DNA of 64,000 nucleotides, from assembly GCA_964030785.1 (NCBI GenBank), contig OZ034970.1, positions 37,247,401-37,311,400 on the forward strand, in the 5' to 3' direction. A program made the translations under genes and the position numbers. Positions 10,501-21,499 of the stretch are shown here, one piece after another. Under the pieces are notes generated by a model. The model had not been told where the DNA came from and did not search any database. It saw nothing but the letters and a program-made list of their open reading frames with translations. Source of the stretch: Siderastrea siderea. Lineage: Eukaryota > Cnidaria > Anthozoa > Scleractinia > Rhizangiidae. Each line of letters opens with the position of its first letter. The first letter of the stretch is position 1.

Positions 10501-11892
10501 AAATTCTGATGAAGTTTCTGAACTTAATTCACGTAGGTAAAATAATCTTCCGTGCCAAAGAATTTGCAACTCACTTTGGGACGACAGTGAAGGAAATTAT
10601 AGTTTAAAGTGCAAATTTCTGTTATTATAAATGTTTGATTGACATTCTTTCTCTGTGTTATTTGTAATTTTGAGAATAACTAAAAAAACGTGCCTAAATT
10701 CAGCCGAATTATTAGGGAAGGTCTGTTGCCATGTGCTGTTAGCCGAATTTAGTTTTTTAGGACAATTCCTTGATTTATTATTGCAATTCATTTTGCTTTT
10801 CAAGGAAATTTACGGATATTTGATTAAAAATTGGAAAAAGAAAAATTTGTGGTCCTTTTCCTGGAATTGTTCATTCATAACTTAGTTTGAAAAGTGATTT
10901 CAGTCGATTGAAACCAGATTTGCATTTTATACTTCCTATTTCCTGCCCAGCGCCTTTTTCAAAAATATCTTCGTATTTTGTTTTGACTTCAAGTTTATTT
11001 CTCAGACAATTTTTCTATGCGCATCCGAATGCGAATTTATGTCTTCTAAATGTTTTGAGTAGTATTCCTTCTTGGTGTTTTTCGAAGCTTTCGCAAAATA
11101 AAAACGTGTCTAAATGCAGCCAAGTTATTACTTCGAATCTTTTGTCACGTCAAGTTCCTAGCCATTTTTGTTTGCTAGAACATCTTCTCGATTCATTCTT
11201 TAACTCCTTTCGTTTTTAAGGGAGGAAAAAGATGAATTCAGTTCCTTTTTTCCTGTGTTTGTTCATTTATAACTTCCTATGAAAAGCTCCTTTTCGCTAT
11301 CAATCTGCTGCGCAAAGGGTCGCGAAATAACGATTCACGGAGAGGCTAGAATAGAAAATGGCCTCCGTAATCGTCTAGTTCACATCTTACGTGAGTGATA
11401 AAATTCACTTATCAACGTTGATCAGAAAGCCCTCTGCCAACGCTACTGTGAAGCTATCAGATGTAGACGGTGAGGATTTAGCTGGAAGAGTGACGCTATT
11501 CATAGACCATGGACCATTTATATGTTTGAAGCATATAACATCCTTGTCTTTACTTTTATTGTTAATGAAAACTGCAGTTGCTGTTGTTCGTTTTAGGAGA
11601 ATACATGTATTGTGCTGTTTTCAACACAAATATCATGGCTAAACTTGTATTATTCTTTGTTACAGGTATCACATTTTACATACGTTGTCTCTTGTATTAT
11701 AATTTATTTTTGTTATATGCATCATATGTAACATATATTGTGTTGTTGTTGTTGGGGAAGGTGTCCCCCAATTCCCTTGGTACAGTGTACTATGGGATGG
11801 GGTCCCTAAGCAAGTGGTTGGTACTGTGTACCCTAACCCAGCCTCCACCCTCCCGTCACCCCCTCCCACTTATTGATGGGTCTATGTCCCTA
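10501..11892. other. No gene recognised
   Basis: AT-rich. Short frames look accidental. From about 11740 the minisatellite module appears in degenerate form (GGTACAGTGTAC and GGTACTGTGTACC). Confidence 0.5.
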
Positions 11893-11893
11893 C

Positions 11894-11977
<84 letters not shown>
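11893..11977. repeat. (ATC)n microsatellite at the duplication edge
   Basis: About 28 ATC/TCA units. A shorter ATC tract at 22557-22588 marks the junction between copies A and B. Confidence 0.9.
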
Positions 11978-11984
11978 TGTTTTT

Positions 11985-12870
11985 ACCAGGGACTGTGTCC
12001 CTATATTTTTATTTGGTACTGTGTACCAGGGGACTGCGTCCCTTCATTGTTTGTTTTGGTACTGTGTCCCTAGTATTCTCTTGGTACTGTGTACCCTGGG
12101 ACTGCGTCCCTAAATTGTTTTTTCGGTAATGTGTACCGTGGGGACTCTGTCCCTAGTATTCTCTTGGTACTGTGTACCCTGGGACTGCGTCCCTAAATTG
12201 TTTTTTCGGTAATGTGTACCGTTTGGACTCTGTCCCTAGTATTCTCTTGGTACTGTGTACCCTGGGACTGCGTCCTTAAATTGTTTTTTCGGTAATGTGT
12301 ACCGTTTGGACTCTGTCCCTAGTATTCTCTTGGTACTGTGTACCCTGGGACTGCGTCCCTAAATTGTTTTTTTCAGTAATGTGTACCGTTTGGACTCTGT
12401 CCCTAGTATTCTCTTGGTACTGTGTACCCTGGGACTGCGTCCCTAAATTGTTTTTTCGGTAATGTGTACCGTGGGGACTCTGTCCCTAGTATTCTCTTGG
12501 TACTGTGTACCCTGGGACTGCGTCCCTAAATTGTTTTTTCGATAATGTGTACCGTTTGGACTCTGTCCCTAGTATTCTCTTGGTACTGTGTACCCTGGGA
12601 CTGCGTCCCTAAATTGTTTTTTTCAGTAATGTGTACCGTTTGGACTCTGTCCCTAGTATTCTCTTGGTACTGTGTACCCTGGGACTGCGTCCCTAAATTG
12701 TTTTTTTCAGTAATGTGTACCGTTTGGACTCTGTCCCTAGTATTCTCTTGGTACTGTGTACCCTGGGACTGCGTCCCTAAATTGTTTTTTTCAGTAATGT
12801 GTACCGTTTGGACTCTGTCCCTAGTATTCTCTTGGAACTGAGAACCGTGGGACTGTGCCCTAAACAGTGA
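11985..12870. repeat. Hairpin minisatellite array 1 (83/84-bp unit)
   Basis: About ten tandem units. Each contains GGTACTGTGTACC, GGGACTGCGTCCC, GGTAATGTGTACC (or CAGTAATGTGTACC) and GGACTCTGTCC, i.e. short inverted repeats around 3-5-nt loops, separated by T-rich or CTAGTATTCTCTT spacers. Units with TTTTTTC(G)G are 83 bp and those with TTTTTTTCAG are 84 bp. The array ends with the degenerate unit AACTGAGAACCGTGGGACTG followed by TGCCCTAAAC. Open frames through it are a by-product of the 84-bp period. Confidence 0.92.
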
Positions 12871-13478
12871 TGTGTACTGTGTACCTTTCTTATTTTGGGG
12901 GGTAATTTTTTGCGGCCACTGCATGATATTGCGGCGGAAGCTTTCTGCTCTGAGCCATTCATGCCACTAGTACGGCCGAGGCCATTGTGGACATTGTGTT
13001 TTGTACTGTGTCCCTGTGTCTCGTAGTATTTTGTGTTACATACATCACAAGTTATACATCGTGTTTTTGTGGTTGGGGGAGGTGATCCCCAATCTCCTCG
13101 GTACAGTGTTAGTCCCTAAGCGAATTTTCTCTAAATATCTGTCTTTACAAGCATAAGGTAGAGAAAATTCTTTTAAAAGTGTAAAATGTCTACCTAGATC
13201 GTAGAGTCTGCTCGATCGATTTACACGAGAATCGGCAATCAACATGGGTACAAGAAACAAAGTTTTCGAACCGAAACAATTAGTTAAACAGCACTTGTTC
13301 TACTATAGTTCAAGTCCTTTCTTTTCGACGACGTTTCACGGTCAAAATGCGCGTACGGTACTATTGGAAGGTGACGGGATACCTTCAAGCAGTATGTTGA
13401 CGAAAATAAGGCGTAACGCGTAAATTGCTCTTTCAACTCCTTAAATATAGTGCGGTTTTTATAAACTGCCGGCGCTTG
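12871..13478. other. Minisatellite flank, no gene
   Basis: Unique sequence shared with copy B (27751-28168). It contains one more degenerate module (GGTACAGTGTTAGTCCC near 13101) like that on the other side of the array. In copy B the corresponding stretch still encodes the C-terminus of the glycosyltransferase-like protein, so part of it is former coding sequence. Confidence 0.6.
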
Positions 13479-14342
13479 CTATTGAATTTCTTCAACAAAT
13501 ATTCGCCACATGTCATCAAAATGTTTAGCGTCCCGAGGATATTGACGATGTTTAGGGTTTTTAGCTGTCACCGCTGCAAACAATAAAGCTTGACCTCGAA
13601 ACTTGAGTTCAACGAGCGGAAAAATGCGTAAAGCAGAAATCCACCAACTTTTGTTGTCGTGCTGTGCACTGTATGGTAAAATGTGAGCAACAGCCTTATA
13701 ATGAAACGCATGAAAGATAGCATCGAACCAGACAACGTGAAGAACCAAAGATGAGTCACTAACACCGCATATTAGCTTCCTTCTGTTTAAAGTCCACTTT
13801 GCGCTGTGTTGTGCATAATCTAGGACACCAACTGCGGGTTCGTAATCTAAAAGCCATTCTTCGATAGCTCTAATCGGCTGCATCTTCTTCATTTCTGGCG
13901 GTGTTAAGCCGTTAAATGTCAGTAACATCATCATCTAAAATATGTAATAATGATACGCGGGTGTTCTGTTCAGAGCGGTAAAATAAAGTGTATTTCGTCC
14001 TGATGACCAAGTACTTTGAGGGTCGTAAACATAAGCTACGTGAGAAGGCGTTAACTCTTGGCACTGTTCTTTATAGCTCAACACTATAACATCGCAGTTG
14101 CAGGCTTTAGTGTCTCCAAACGAGGCATTGAGGTTTAAAGGAAGACATCGTTCAGTTTGCGTAAGGTAAATAAAAGGCCTGAAGTCTGTTTCATTTTACT
14201 CCACAAAACTTTCTTGGCGAAACGCGGGGCGAAATTGCTTGCTTTTGAGATCAGGCTCTGTCTTTAAGTAGAAAAGGCTTCCAGCGATAAAAATATAGCC
14301 TATGATGAAAACCAACGCAAAGAACCGATGACGCAACGGCAT
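13479..14342 (-). pseudogene. Glycosyltransferase-like type II membrane protein, copy A (broken)
   Basis: The probable start (ATG 14342-14340) gives MPLRHRFFALVFIIGYIFIA, a short basic end and one hydrophobic signal-anchor segment, as in Golgi type II glycosyltransferases. The luminal part contains CNCDVIVLSYKEQC and a YHYYIF...DDDV region resembling a DxD metal/nucleotide-sugar site. Lesions in this copy: TAA at about 14198-14196 just after the stem, a frameshift near 13925-13950 next to the DDD motif, and TAG at 13481-13479 replacing Gln, where copy B reads on. The family assignment rests on topology and DxD only; the protein is otherwise unrecognised. Confidence 0.5.
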
Positions 14343-16687
14343 CCTTTCATGTAATTCGTTATTCAGGACCTGTGCGTGATCTACAACAGACAAGATTTGT
14401 CTTGTATGCGCCTCTACACAGCCGTCTCTCAGGCAGTGGAAGGAAAGAACTTTACTAAGCAAACGGCTGACCGTGGGAACCTACAGGGAAGAGGAGAGAA
14501 AATTGGGCTCAGTAGGATTGGAGACTGCGTTCGGAAACAGGCATCAGTTCTATACGCTATAGTTGCATAATATTGGCTGCCTAAAAAGGGGGTAATAAAT
14601 TTGATTTAACTCTAATATGACAGGGATTAATATCTTGAGAAATTGTAGTGCTACTACGATGTCAGTGGAGTGTAACACGTATAAACTGAGTTTATATGAC
14701 GTAAATTGGCCACTGATGGAAATCTGTAGCACACTCATGGCGTGATCGGTGTTTCGAGCGCATCGCTTAAGAAATAGAGGCCAAAGCCGGCAAAATTTTT
14801 CAAACTGCCTGTTTCCTTTGACTGGGTTCAGTAGCACACTCGTGTAAACTTGCATCAAGAGTGGGCTTACCTTTCGTTGGTTCGGTGGATTTCCGTCAAG
14901 ATAAACGCAAGCAAACAATGTGAAAAACTGGTGTAAATGCAAATGCGCAAAACTGATCCAAATCGCTGAAAAACATTAAACAATGGTTTCAAACTACCCT
15001 GAAGGCAAAATTAATGATTTGTTGTCGCTTATCTTTCTAGAGAATAGAAAAATAGATTAAAATAAAAATATTCTAGAAATAGAATACAGAACTACCCTCT
15101 AGAAATTGGCTTTTCTTGGTGAACACTTTGTAATTAGTGCACACTTGAATCATTGTACCCTAATATTTAGCGGCAAACGGCTCATCGCTCTGCGATTTGG
15201 ATCAGGTTTGCGCATTTGCATTTACATCAGTTTCTGAATAACGAATTACATGAAAGGATGCAGTTGCATCATCGGTTCTTTGCATTGGTTTTCATCGAAA
15301 ACCGTCCAGCTTGTCCTAGAATTCTTTTGATCAGCGTTTGGTTGCCTAGACATTACACCGCTGACCAAAAAGCCCGAGGTTTCTGAAAATCACACCCTTC
15401 CTTACACCACTCCTCCCACCGCTGAATATACCTCCCCACCCCCCAAGAAAACCGCTGCCGCAAATTTCTCTTTACTCAGGAACCCGTATCAAATTCAAAC
15501 AAGGTAAACCATCAAAGGCTTAAAGATGCTGACAAAAATGCCGACGCATAGGTCCGGTTTGCGTCCGCACAAAAATGAAAGAAAATTTTAGCCAGCATCT
15601 CGTTTTGTGGGTACGGTTTGTATTCTTTTTCACCGTATGAAGCATTAATTATCATATTAAGTAGTTGTGTCTCCAGTAGCATTTTCCCCGCGGATTCTGC
15701 CCCATAACGGGCGAAATCAATTCTGGCTATTTTAGATTTTCAGTGCTTCAATGATTACCTCAATAGGAAACGTGTTCACGAAGGAAAGCCGATTTCTAGA
15801 AGGCGTCTCTGTATTATCTGCGGCAGGCAACTCGGCGAGAGCACTTAAATTATCCCTCTTAAAACTCGCTCGGCCTGCTCAATTTGTATCGTCACCAGGT
15901 GTAAGAACACCTAAAAATATATCTGTTCACAAATTTCCAGCTCGGTATCATCATTTGTGTTTAAAATACATGCTCTTGAATTTAGAAATTGTACCCAGTA
16001 CGTGACTAAAGATGGCGCTGTGACAATGCCGTCTCGTTTAAAAAAAAAAAGGTCTTTTCTCATGATTTTTGGCAGTTTGAACACTTCAAGTATGAAGAGA
16101 GGTGTTTATGTTTATATATACTAGCTCACGAGAGAAACGTAATCGCCTTCATAGCAAAAGTGAGTTCCAGATGTTTTCATTGATTTCCGGCCGCCATCAG
16201 TGGTGTCCCTTGGAAGGACACCAATATGGCGTTTGCATACTGAGCTCTATAAATTTCCATGGAACGTTTCGGCAAATAACTCAATTGTTTTTATCCCTAC
16301 CACCCATCCTTTCCGGTTCAGATCTGATTTTTTTGCACTTCTGTTCAGTAACTTGACCAAATAATACTGATGATGCACTATTTCAGTCAAAGAAATACAA
16401 AGAGGTGATATTTTACATCTAGAATAGTTTTCGTTACCAAGCAAGCTGGCAAGCTCGACAATTTGTCTAGAAAAAGAAGGCTGTACTTTGGCTAACTACC
16501 CATATACATCAAAAAGCATATCACGCTGTGAACACTCTCAATAGACAACAAAAGTGATGGATACATCAGACAGCTGTGTAGCATTGTTCCTAGGGGCGTA
16601 GCTAGCCTTTAAGGCATTAAACCCGGGATTAACAAGAATTTATTTGAATTTTTCAGTAACCAAAAGGCCATTATTATTTCTTCTCCT

Positions 16688-16719
<32 letters not shown>

Positions 16720-17037
16720 TTGTTCTTCTTCTTATTATTATTATTACTTTCTTTTCGTTGCTACTATTCTACACTTAATCCTCACCTTAAAAACGTTTGA
16801 AACCATGACATGGCATTTTTCGAGATGTGAACTCAATATTGCCCGAAATTTATACACGTGGTTGATAAAAACATTGTCGGGTAAATAGTATAAACCATGA
16901 ACGTTGGAATTCTTGGGAGGCAGCACTGGCATTCTTGGTACTAAGTTACGTTTATTGATACTCGAGATATTTTCATTCCCAGATCTAGAAAGTTTTAATA
17001 GTAGATGCAGCCTTGTTGTGTTATTATAATGTGTAAG
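14343..17037. other. Intron-like sequence with inverted pseudogene fragment
   Basis: No intact gene. 14929-14968 and 15192-15230 form an inverted repeat (GTAAATGCAAATGCGCAAA), and 15230-15305 is an inverted copy of the glycosyltransferase-like start exon. A TTC-rich microsatellite lies at about 16680-16735. The same layout recurs in copy B at about 29215-31897. Confidence 0.6.
16680..16745. repeat. (TTC)n/(TTA)n microsatellite
   Basis: Imperfect TTC run followed by TTA units. The copy B counterpart (31546-31608) has a purer and differently sized tract. Confidence 0.85.
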
Positions 17038-17050
17038 GAATCTGTAACTA

Positions 17051-17362
17051 ATAAATGTAAAGAAGATCCTCGCAGTTATTAACGCAACTTATGCAGTTGC
17101 GAAAAGAAAGCCTGAAAAAATCAGGCTTGCCGGGATTCGAACCGTGACCTCTGCGATACCGGTGCAGCGCTCTAACCAATTGAGCTAACAAGCTAACTGG
17201 GAGCTGGTCATTAAATTGGTTCGTAATATACCCGGGAAAGATGAAGATGAAATTATGAATATATGAAATTCATATATTTGAACTGCGGAATGAAGAAATA
17301 ATAACTGCGAGGATCTTCTTTACATTTATTTCTTCATTCCGCAGTTCAAATATATGAATTTC
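17051..17362 (-). mobile_element. 312-bp tRNA-containing SINE/MITE-like element, copy A
   Basis: Flanked by the 13-bp duplication GAATCTGTAACTA (17038-17050 and 17363-17375). On the minus strand 17193-17124 resembles a tRNA, with an A-box (TAGCTCAATTGGTTAGAGC), a B-box (GGTTCGAATCC) and an anticodon loop CCGGTAT (GGT, Thr-like). The 5' end in this orientation is a perfect hairpin: 17327-17362 pairs with 17265-17300 over 36 bp. The loop is an inverted copy of the opposite terminus. A pol III-driven non-autonomous element is inferred. Confidence 0.75.
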
Positions 17363-17375
17363 GAATCTGTAACTA

Positions 17376-17564
17376 GAAGAAAGTTTTCGTCTTGCCAGGT
17401 AACCCTTGGGTCGTATCGTTCATGTGTTATGCTCTTCAGCCCACAAGGTTTTTTCTCATTGGTGTCTACACATACGGCACCGGTACTAAGACTAACACTG
17501 ATAAAGTTAAAAGACATTTCTAATAGTTTTATCCGTCTGTGGAGCCTTTTTTCCTGTTCTACAG
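17376..17564 (+). other. Nav intron end before the domain III S1-S2 exon (copy A)
   Basis: Non-coding. It ends with the pyrimidine tract TTTTTTCCTGTTCTACAG, a good splice acceptor. The preceding exon (domain III S1) is not seen anywhere upstream in the window. Confidence 0.6.
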
Positions 17565-17738
17565 GTTTTCGGAGACGTTCATCTGCACGAAAAGCCTACT
17601 CTTGCTAAGGCTTTGGATATACTTAACTACGTTTTTGCAGCAATTTTTACCGTGGAATTTATACTGAAAGCCACTGGTTTTGGAATCATCAAGTACTTCT
17701 CCTCTCCCTGGAACTGCCTGGATGCGTTGATTGCTTCG
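17565..17738 (+). CDS. Nav channel exon, domain III S1-S2 (copy A)
   Basis: 58 codons, phase 0 at both ends, acceptor CTACAG and donor GTAAGG. It reads VFGDVHLHEKPTLAKALDIL followed by NYVFAAIFTVEFILKATGFG and ends SSPWNCLDALIAS. This aligns with the domain III S1-S2 region of Nav alpha subunits (family: ALEDIH...YADKVFTYIFILEMLLK). It is intact here, but its donor lies next to a LINE insertion that enlarges the following intron by about 3.1 kb. Confidence 0.85.
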
Positions 17739-17740
17739 GT

Positions 17741-17749
17741 AAGGTTCTT
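17741..17749. repeat. LINE target-site duplication, left
   Basis: AAGGTTCTT, repeated at 20894-20902 after the poly-A tail. Copy B (32542 onward, GTAAAGTTCTCTTACTTCC) shows the empty site. Confidence 0.65.
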
Positions 17750-20700
17750 CATTATACCGATGGTATAATGAAGGCGAAAAAAATACAAAATACTTTCTTA
17801 ATTTAGAAAAGAGACATTGTAAACAAGGGACAATATCCCAGCTCAAGATTAACGATGAAGATCTAGTACAAACAGATAAAGAAATTTTACATGAATGTGA
17901 GTCCTTTTACCGAAACCTATACAGCTCTAAAACAGCTTCAAATCTTAAGGATGACTTCTTTCCGCCGCAACAAGACCTTAAATTTCTAAATGAAACAGAA
18001 AAATCTGCCTGCGAAGGATCATTAAATAGGAAAGAATGCCTAGAGGCACTAAAAAGTATGGCTCCTGAAAAAACACCAGGTACAGATGGCCTTCCCTGTG
18101 AATTTTATAAAGTTTTTTGGAACGACTTCGCAGAAATTTTGGTTAACGCCTTAAATCACTCTTTTGAGACTGGAATGCTCTCAATATCACAAAGACGCGG
18201 AATTGTCAAGCTCATCCCGAAAAAGGACGCTGATCTTAAGTTAATTAAAAACTGGCGACCTATAACCTTATTGAACTGTGATTACAAGATTGCTACAAAG
18301 GCTATAGCAAGCCGCATTAAGACCCTTCTCCCAAATCTTATATCAGATGATCAAACAGGTTTCATTAAAGATAGATTTATAGGAGAGAATATCCGCTTAA
18401 TCGATAGTGTTATGAAATTCACCGCATCAAGGAACATCCCAGGGCTTCTTCTTTTCCTTGATTTCGAGAAAGCCTTTGATACATTGGAATGGGCCTTTAT
18501 CCATAAAACCCTAAGGTATTTTAATTTTGGCCCATCATTGATAAAGTGGATAAAGGTTTTTTACTGCAACATTGAAAGTTGCATTCTTAACAATGGTTGG
18601 ACAAGCAATTTCTTCCAGCTCAGTAGGGGAGTTAGGCAAGGCTGCCCGCTGTCGCCTTACATATTCATCCTCTCGGTAGAAGTAATGGCTGAAGCTATAC
18701 GCAGACGGAAAGAAATTGTCGGCATAATTGTAAATGGGAAAGAAATTAAGTTAAGTCAATACGCAGATGATACTACACTCATTTTAGATGGCTCAGAACA
18801 ATCTGTTAAGGAAGCTGTAAAGCTATTAGAAAGTTTTGGAAATGCATCTGGCCTTAGACTCAATAGCAGCAAAACGGAAGCCTTATGGATCGGCTCCAAA
18901 GCAAACTGTGATCTTAAACTCTGTCCTGAAAAAGATTTTAAATGGCCAAAGAAGAAGGTTAAAGCTCTTGGTGTCTGGTTGTCAACGGATCCTGATATTA
19001 CAATTTCCCAAAACTACAAGGACAAACTAGAAAGAATAAAGGCGACTCTAGGATGCTGGAAGTTCCGCAGACTTAGTCTGTTAGGGAAAGTATTAATCTT
19101 AAAAAGCCTTATTACATCGCAACTAGTGTACATACTATCCCCTCTACAATCAAGCCCAGAGGCAATCAAAGAAATCAATTCAATTTTTTATAACTTCTTA
19201 TGGAACGGCAAAGGCGACAAAATAAAAAGAAATGTAATGATAAATGACTATTCTCAAGGAGGACTTAAGATGATTGATATTCTTTCTTTTAACAAATCTC
19301 TTAAAGCAACCTGGATTAAAAAGTATCTTGACACTGAAAATGGAGGCAGTTGGAAACTTTTTTTTGATGCAGAACTCCAAAGATATGGAGGTAAATTAGC
19401 GATATTAGGGAATCTTAACTCAAAGGACATGCACAGTGTCATAAAGGTATCAGATCCTTTTGTCAAAGAAAGTCTTGAAATTTGGTCAGAGATCTCTTTC
19501 GAGGAAACGGTAACATCCTATAAACATCTTTGTTCAGCACCTTTATGGCATAACTCACTTATAAGAATTGGAAACAAACCTGTATTTTATCAAGACTGGT
19601 TTCTCAAAGGTATAAGCAAAGTCAATCATTTAATGGACGACTCCCTTAACTTCCTCTCCCACATATCTTTCCAAAACAAATATAACCTCCGAGTCAAACC
19701 TCTAACTTTTTTTGGAATGATCGCAGCAATCAACCATCTGCGCATCCAAATTGCAAGAAACCAGCCGGACAGCCACGAGAGCTTTTCATCAGTTTTTATG
19801 AAAAGTACAAAGCCATCCCGACTTGTATATAAGAAGCTATTATCAAAAAGGGGTCAAGAACCCATATCAAGTCAACAAAAATGGCAACAGGATATCGACA
19901 CTGATCAAAAAGTCAACTGGAAAGCAGTTTACCAGCTGGCCTCTCACTGCACAAAGAGCTCAAAACTTATTGTTTTTAATTTCAAATTTCTACATCGGCG
20001 ACTATCAACCAACAGTTTCTTACATAAATTAGGATTTACAGACAGTGAAAAGTGCACTTTCTGTCTAAAAGAAACAGAACACCTGTTACATCTATTTTGG
20101 ACATGTGAGAAAACCCAGTCCTTCTGGAATAGTTTATTTTCATGGCTGCAGTCCGGCAGGATCATTGAGAAAGACTCTAGGTCTCTTGAGGCGGACGCTG
20201 CTTTGGGTCTGAGGCCGGATAACTCCAAATATGAACTACAAATCAATTTTTGTTTCTTGATAGCAAAATATTTTATTTGGATCTGCAAACTTAAAGAATG
20301 TATTCCAAAATTGAACGATTTTTTATCGTACTTACGTCACTTCTTCAAAATAGAAAACGACGGTAGAACAGTTGCAAAGAAATGGGAAGCTCTTCTACCA
20401 ATCTTGCAATGACAGACCTGACCCCCAAAAATCAATTCACAAACCTAACAAAACCTCTTGGTCCTTTCAACCCGGTAGCACTTTTGCACCATAGTATTAC
20501 AGAAATGTATCAATGTTTTTTTGTTTGTTTGTTTTTTATTTTATTTTATTTTATTTTATTTATTTATTTATTTATTTATTTTTATTCTTTTTGCTTCCTT
20601 TCATTTCGCTTCTTGTGCTGATTAACTAATTAGTGTTTTTTTTTTACTGTTAAATAAACCATTGTTAAAAAAGTAGTGTATTGTAAATAATTTCTTGTAA

Positions 20701-20856
20701 GGGATTTATTGTAAGTAATGTAACGTGTATTGAAAGTAAGAGAGTAAGTTATTGTAAGTAATGTATTGTGAGTACTGTGGCGTGTATTGTAAGTAAGTTA
20801 CTGCAAGTAATGTATTGTAAGTACTGTAACGTGTATTGTAAGTTAAGTGATTATAA

Positions 20857-20895
<39 letters not shown>
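17750..20895 (+). mobile_element. 5'-truncated L1/Tx1-like LINE
   Basis: Inserted in the Nav intron of copy A only. It contains an RT-bearing ORF2, a T-rich 3' UTR with TTTTA runs (20520-20585), GTAAGTAATGTATTG-type repeats (20690-20850) and a 34-bp poly-A tail (20862-20895). It lacks ORF1 and the endonuclease, so it is truncated. At the 5' junction CTTCATTATACC-GAT-GGTATAATGAAG (17747-17773) forms an inverted repeat, suggesting template switching at insertion. Confidence 0.9.
17761..20412 (+). CDS. LINE ORF2 reverse transcriptase (5' truncated)
   Basis: The frame is open from the truncation (WYNEGEKNTKYFLNLEKR, the typical region between endonuclease and RT in L1/Tx1 LINEs) to the stop at 20412; the first Met is at 18058. 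RT motifs: PGTDGLPCEFYK, WRPITLLNCDYKI, LLFLDFEKAFDTLEW (motif A) and LSRGVRQGCPLSP. The YADD catalytic motif is at about 18760-18771. A C-terminal zinc-knuckle-like CTFCLKETEHLLHLFWTC follows. No internal stops are present, consistent with a recent insertion. Endonuclease and ORF1 are missing, so it cannot be autonomous. Confidence 0.92.
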   Translation, partial: WYNEGEKNTKYFLNLEKRHCKQGTISQLKINDEDLVQTDKEILHECESFYRNLYSSKTASNLKDDFFPPQQDLKFLNETEKSACEGSLNRKECLEALKSMAPEKTPGTDGLPCEFYKVFWNDFAEILVNALNHSFETGMLSISQRRGIVKLIPKKDADLKLIKNWRPITLLNCDYKIATKAIASRIKTLLPNLISDDQTGFIKDRFIGENIRLIDSVMKFTASRNIPGLLLFLDFEKAFDTLEWAFIHKTLRYFNFGPSLIKWIKVFYCNIESCILNNGWTSNFFQLSRGVRQGCPLSPYIFILSVEVMAEAIRRRKEIVGIIVNGKEIKLSQYADDTTLILDGSEQSVKEAVKLLESFGNASGLRLNSSKTEALWIGSKANCDLKLCPEKDFKWPKKKVKALGVWLSTDPDITISQNYKDKLERIKATLGCWKFRRLSLLGKVLILKSLITSQLVYILSPLQSSPEAIKEINSIFYNFLWNGKGDKIKRNVMINDYSQGGLKMIDILSFNKSLKATWIKKYLDTENGGSWKLFFDAELQRYGGKLAILGNLNSKDMHSVIKVSDPFVKESLEIWSEISFEETVTSYKHLCSAPLWHNSLIRIGNKPVFYQDWFLKGISKVNHLMDDSLNFLSHISFQNKYNLRVKPLTFFGMIAAINHLRIQIARNQPDSHESFSSVFMKSTKPSRLVYKKLLSKRGQEPISSQQKWQQDIDTDQKVNWKAVYQLASHCTKSSKLIVFNFKFLHRRLSTNSFLHKLGFTDSEKCTFCLKETEHLLHLFWTCEKTQSFWNSLFSWLQSGRIIEKDSRSLEADAALGLRPDNSKYELQINFCFLIAKYFIWICKLKECIPKLNDFLSYLRHFFKIENDGRTVAKKWEALLPILQ

Positions 20896-20897
<2 letters not shown>

Positions 20898-21388
20898 TTC
20901 TTTTACTTCCTTGTTGAAAATAAACCAGCCGGGATCAAATCCTTGGAAACAGTTAATGCTGAAAAGTGACTCTTACTGACCAATAAAAATGCACACGAGC
21001 ACCTAAAAAAATTAACCGTCATCCTGCTGCTCTCGAGGCACTTAGCAACTTGTTAAGAAAACCAACACATGTATAATAATGGCCTTCTGGAAGACACTGG
21101 GCGTGAAAAGGCAACCTTTGAAGCATAGTGCATGTTTTTATAATAAATCTTGTCAAGAGTTTAAGAAGAAAGAAAGAGAAAGAGAAGGAACGAGGAACTG
21201 TGACTTGAAAATCGACATCGACACTTTTCTATGTTGGCGCCCTAAGTCAATACAGTGCGGTAGATCTGTGGAAGAGCCCCTTCCTCAACTTTGATTTTTG
21301 TTCATTTTAAGGAATATAAATTTGAGAGAAGAAAGTTTCAAATTTTGAAGCATTCTTTTTAATATCCCGCTTTTAACATTTTTCCCAG
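20896..21388 (+). other. Nav intron between S1-S2 and S3-S4 (copy A)
   Basis: Non-coding, matches 32550-33038 of copy B, ends with a TTTTTCCCAG acceptor. A small open frame at 21079-21294 is conserved between copies only because the DNA is duplicated. Confidence 0.65.
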
Positions 21389-21499
21389 ATTTCTATCGCC
21401 TGTGTTTTTGGGAATGAAAAATTATCTGCGTTTCGCTCCCTACGTACATTGCGGGCACTGAGACCGTTGAGGGCCATTTCAAGACTGGAAGGTATGAGG
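21389..21499 (+). CDS. Nav channel exon, domain III S3-S4 voltage sensor (copy A)
   Basis: 37 codons, phase 0, donor GTAAAT. It begins [17 protein letters not shown] and continues [20 protein letters not shown], the domain III S4 with Arg every third position. This pattern is diagnostic of Nav rather than Cav channels. The exon is intact. Confidence 0.88.

Noticed and set aside
1..12000. Upstream Nav exons for domains I and II
   Set aside because: I searched the open frames for S4 (RxxRxxR) and S6/pore signatures and found none in this part of the window.
11873..12073. Polyhistidine and polyserine frames
   Set aside because: Pure translations of the ATC microsatellite in different frames.
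17124..17193. Functional tRNA-Thr gene
   Set aside because: A/B boxes are present, but the T-stem pairs poorly and the sequence is embedded in a mobile element with target duplication.
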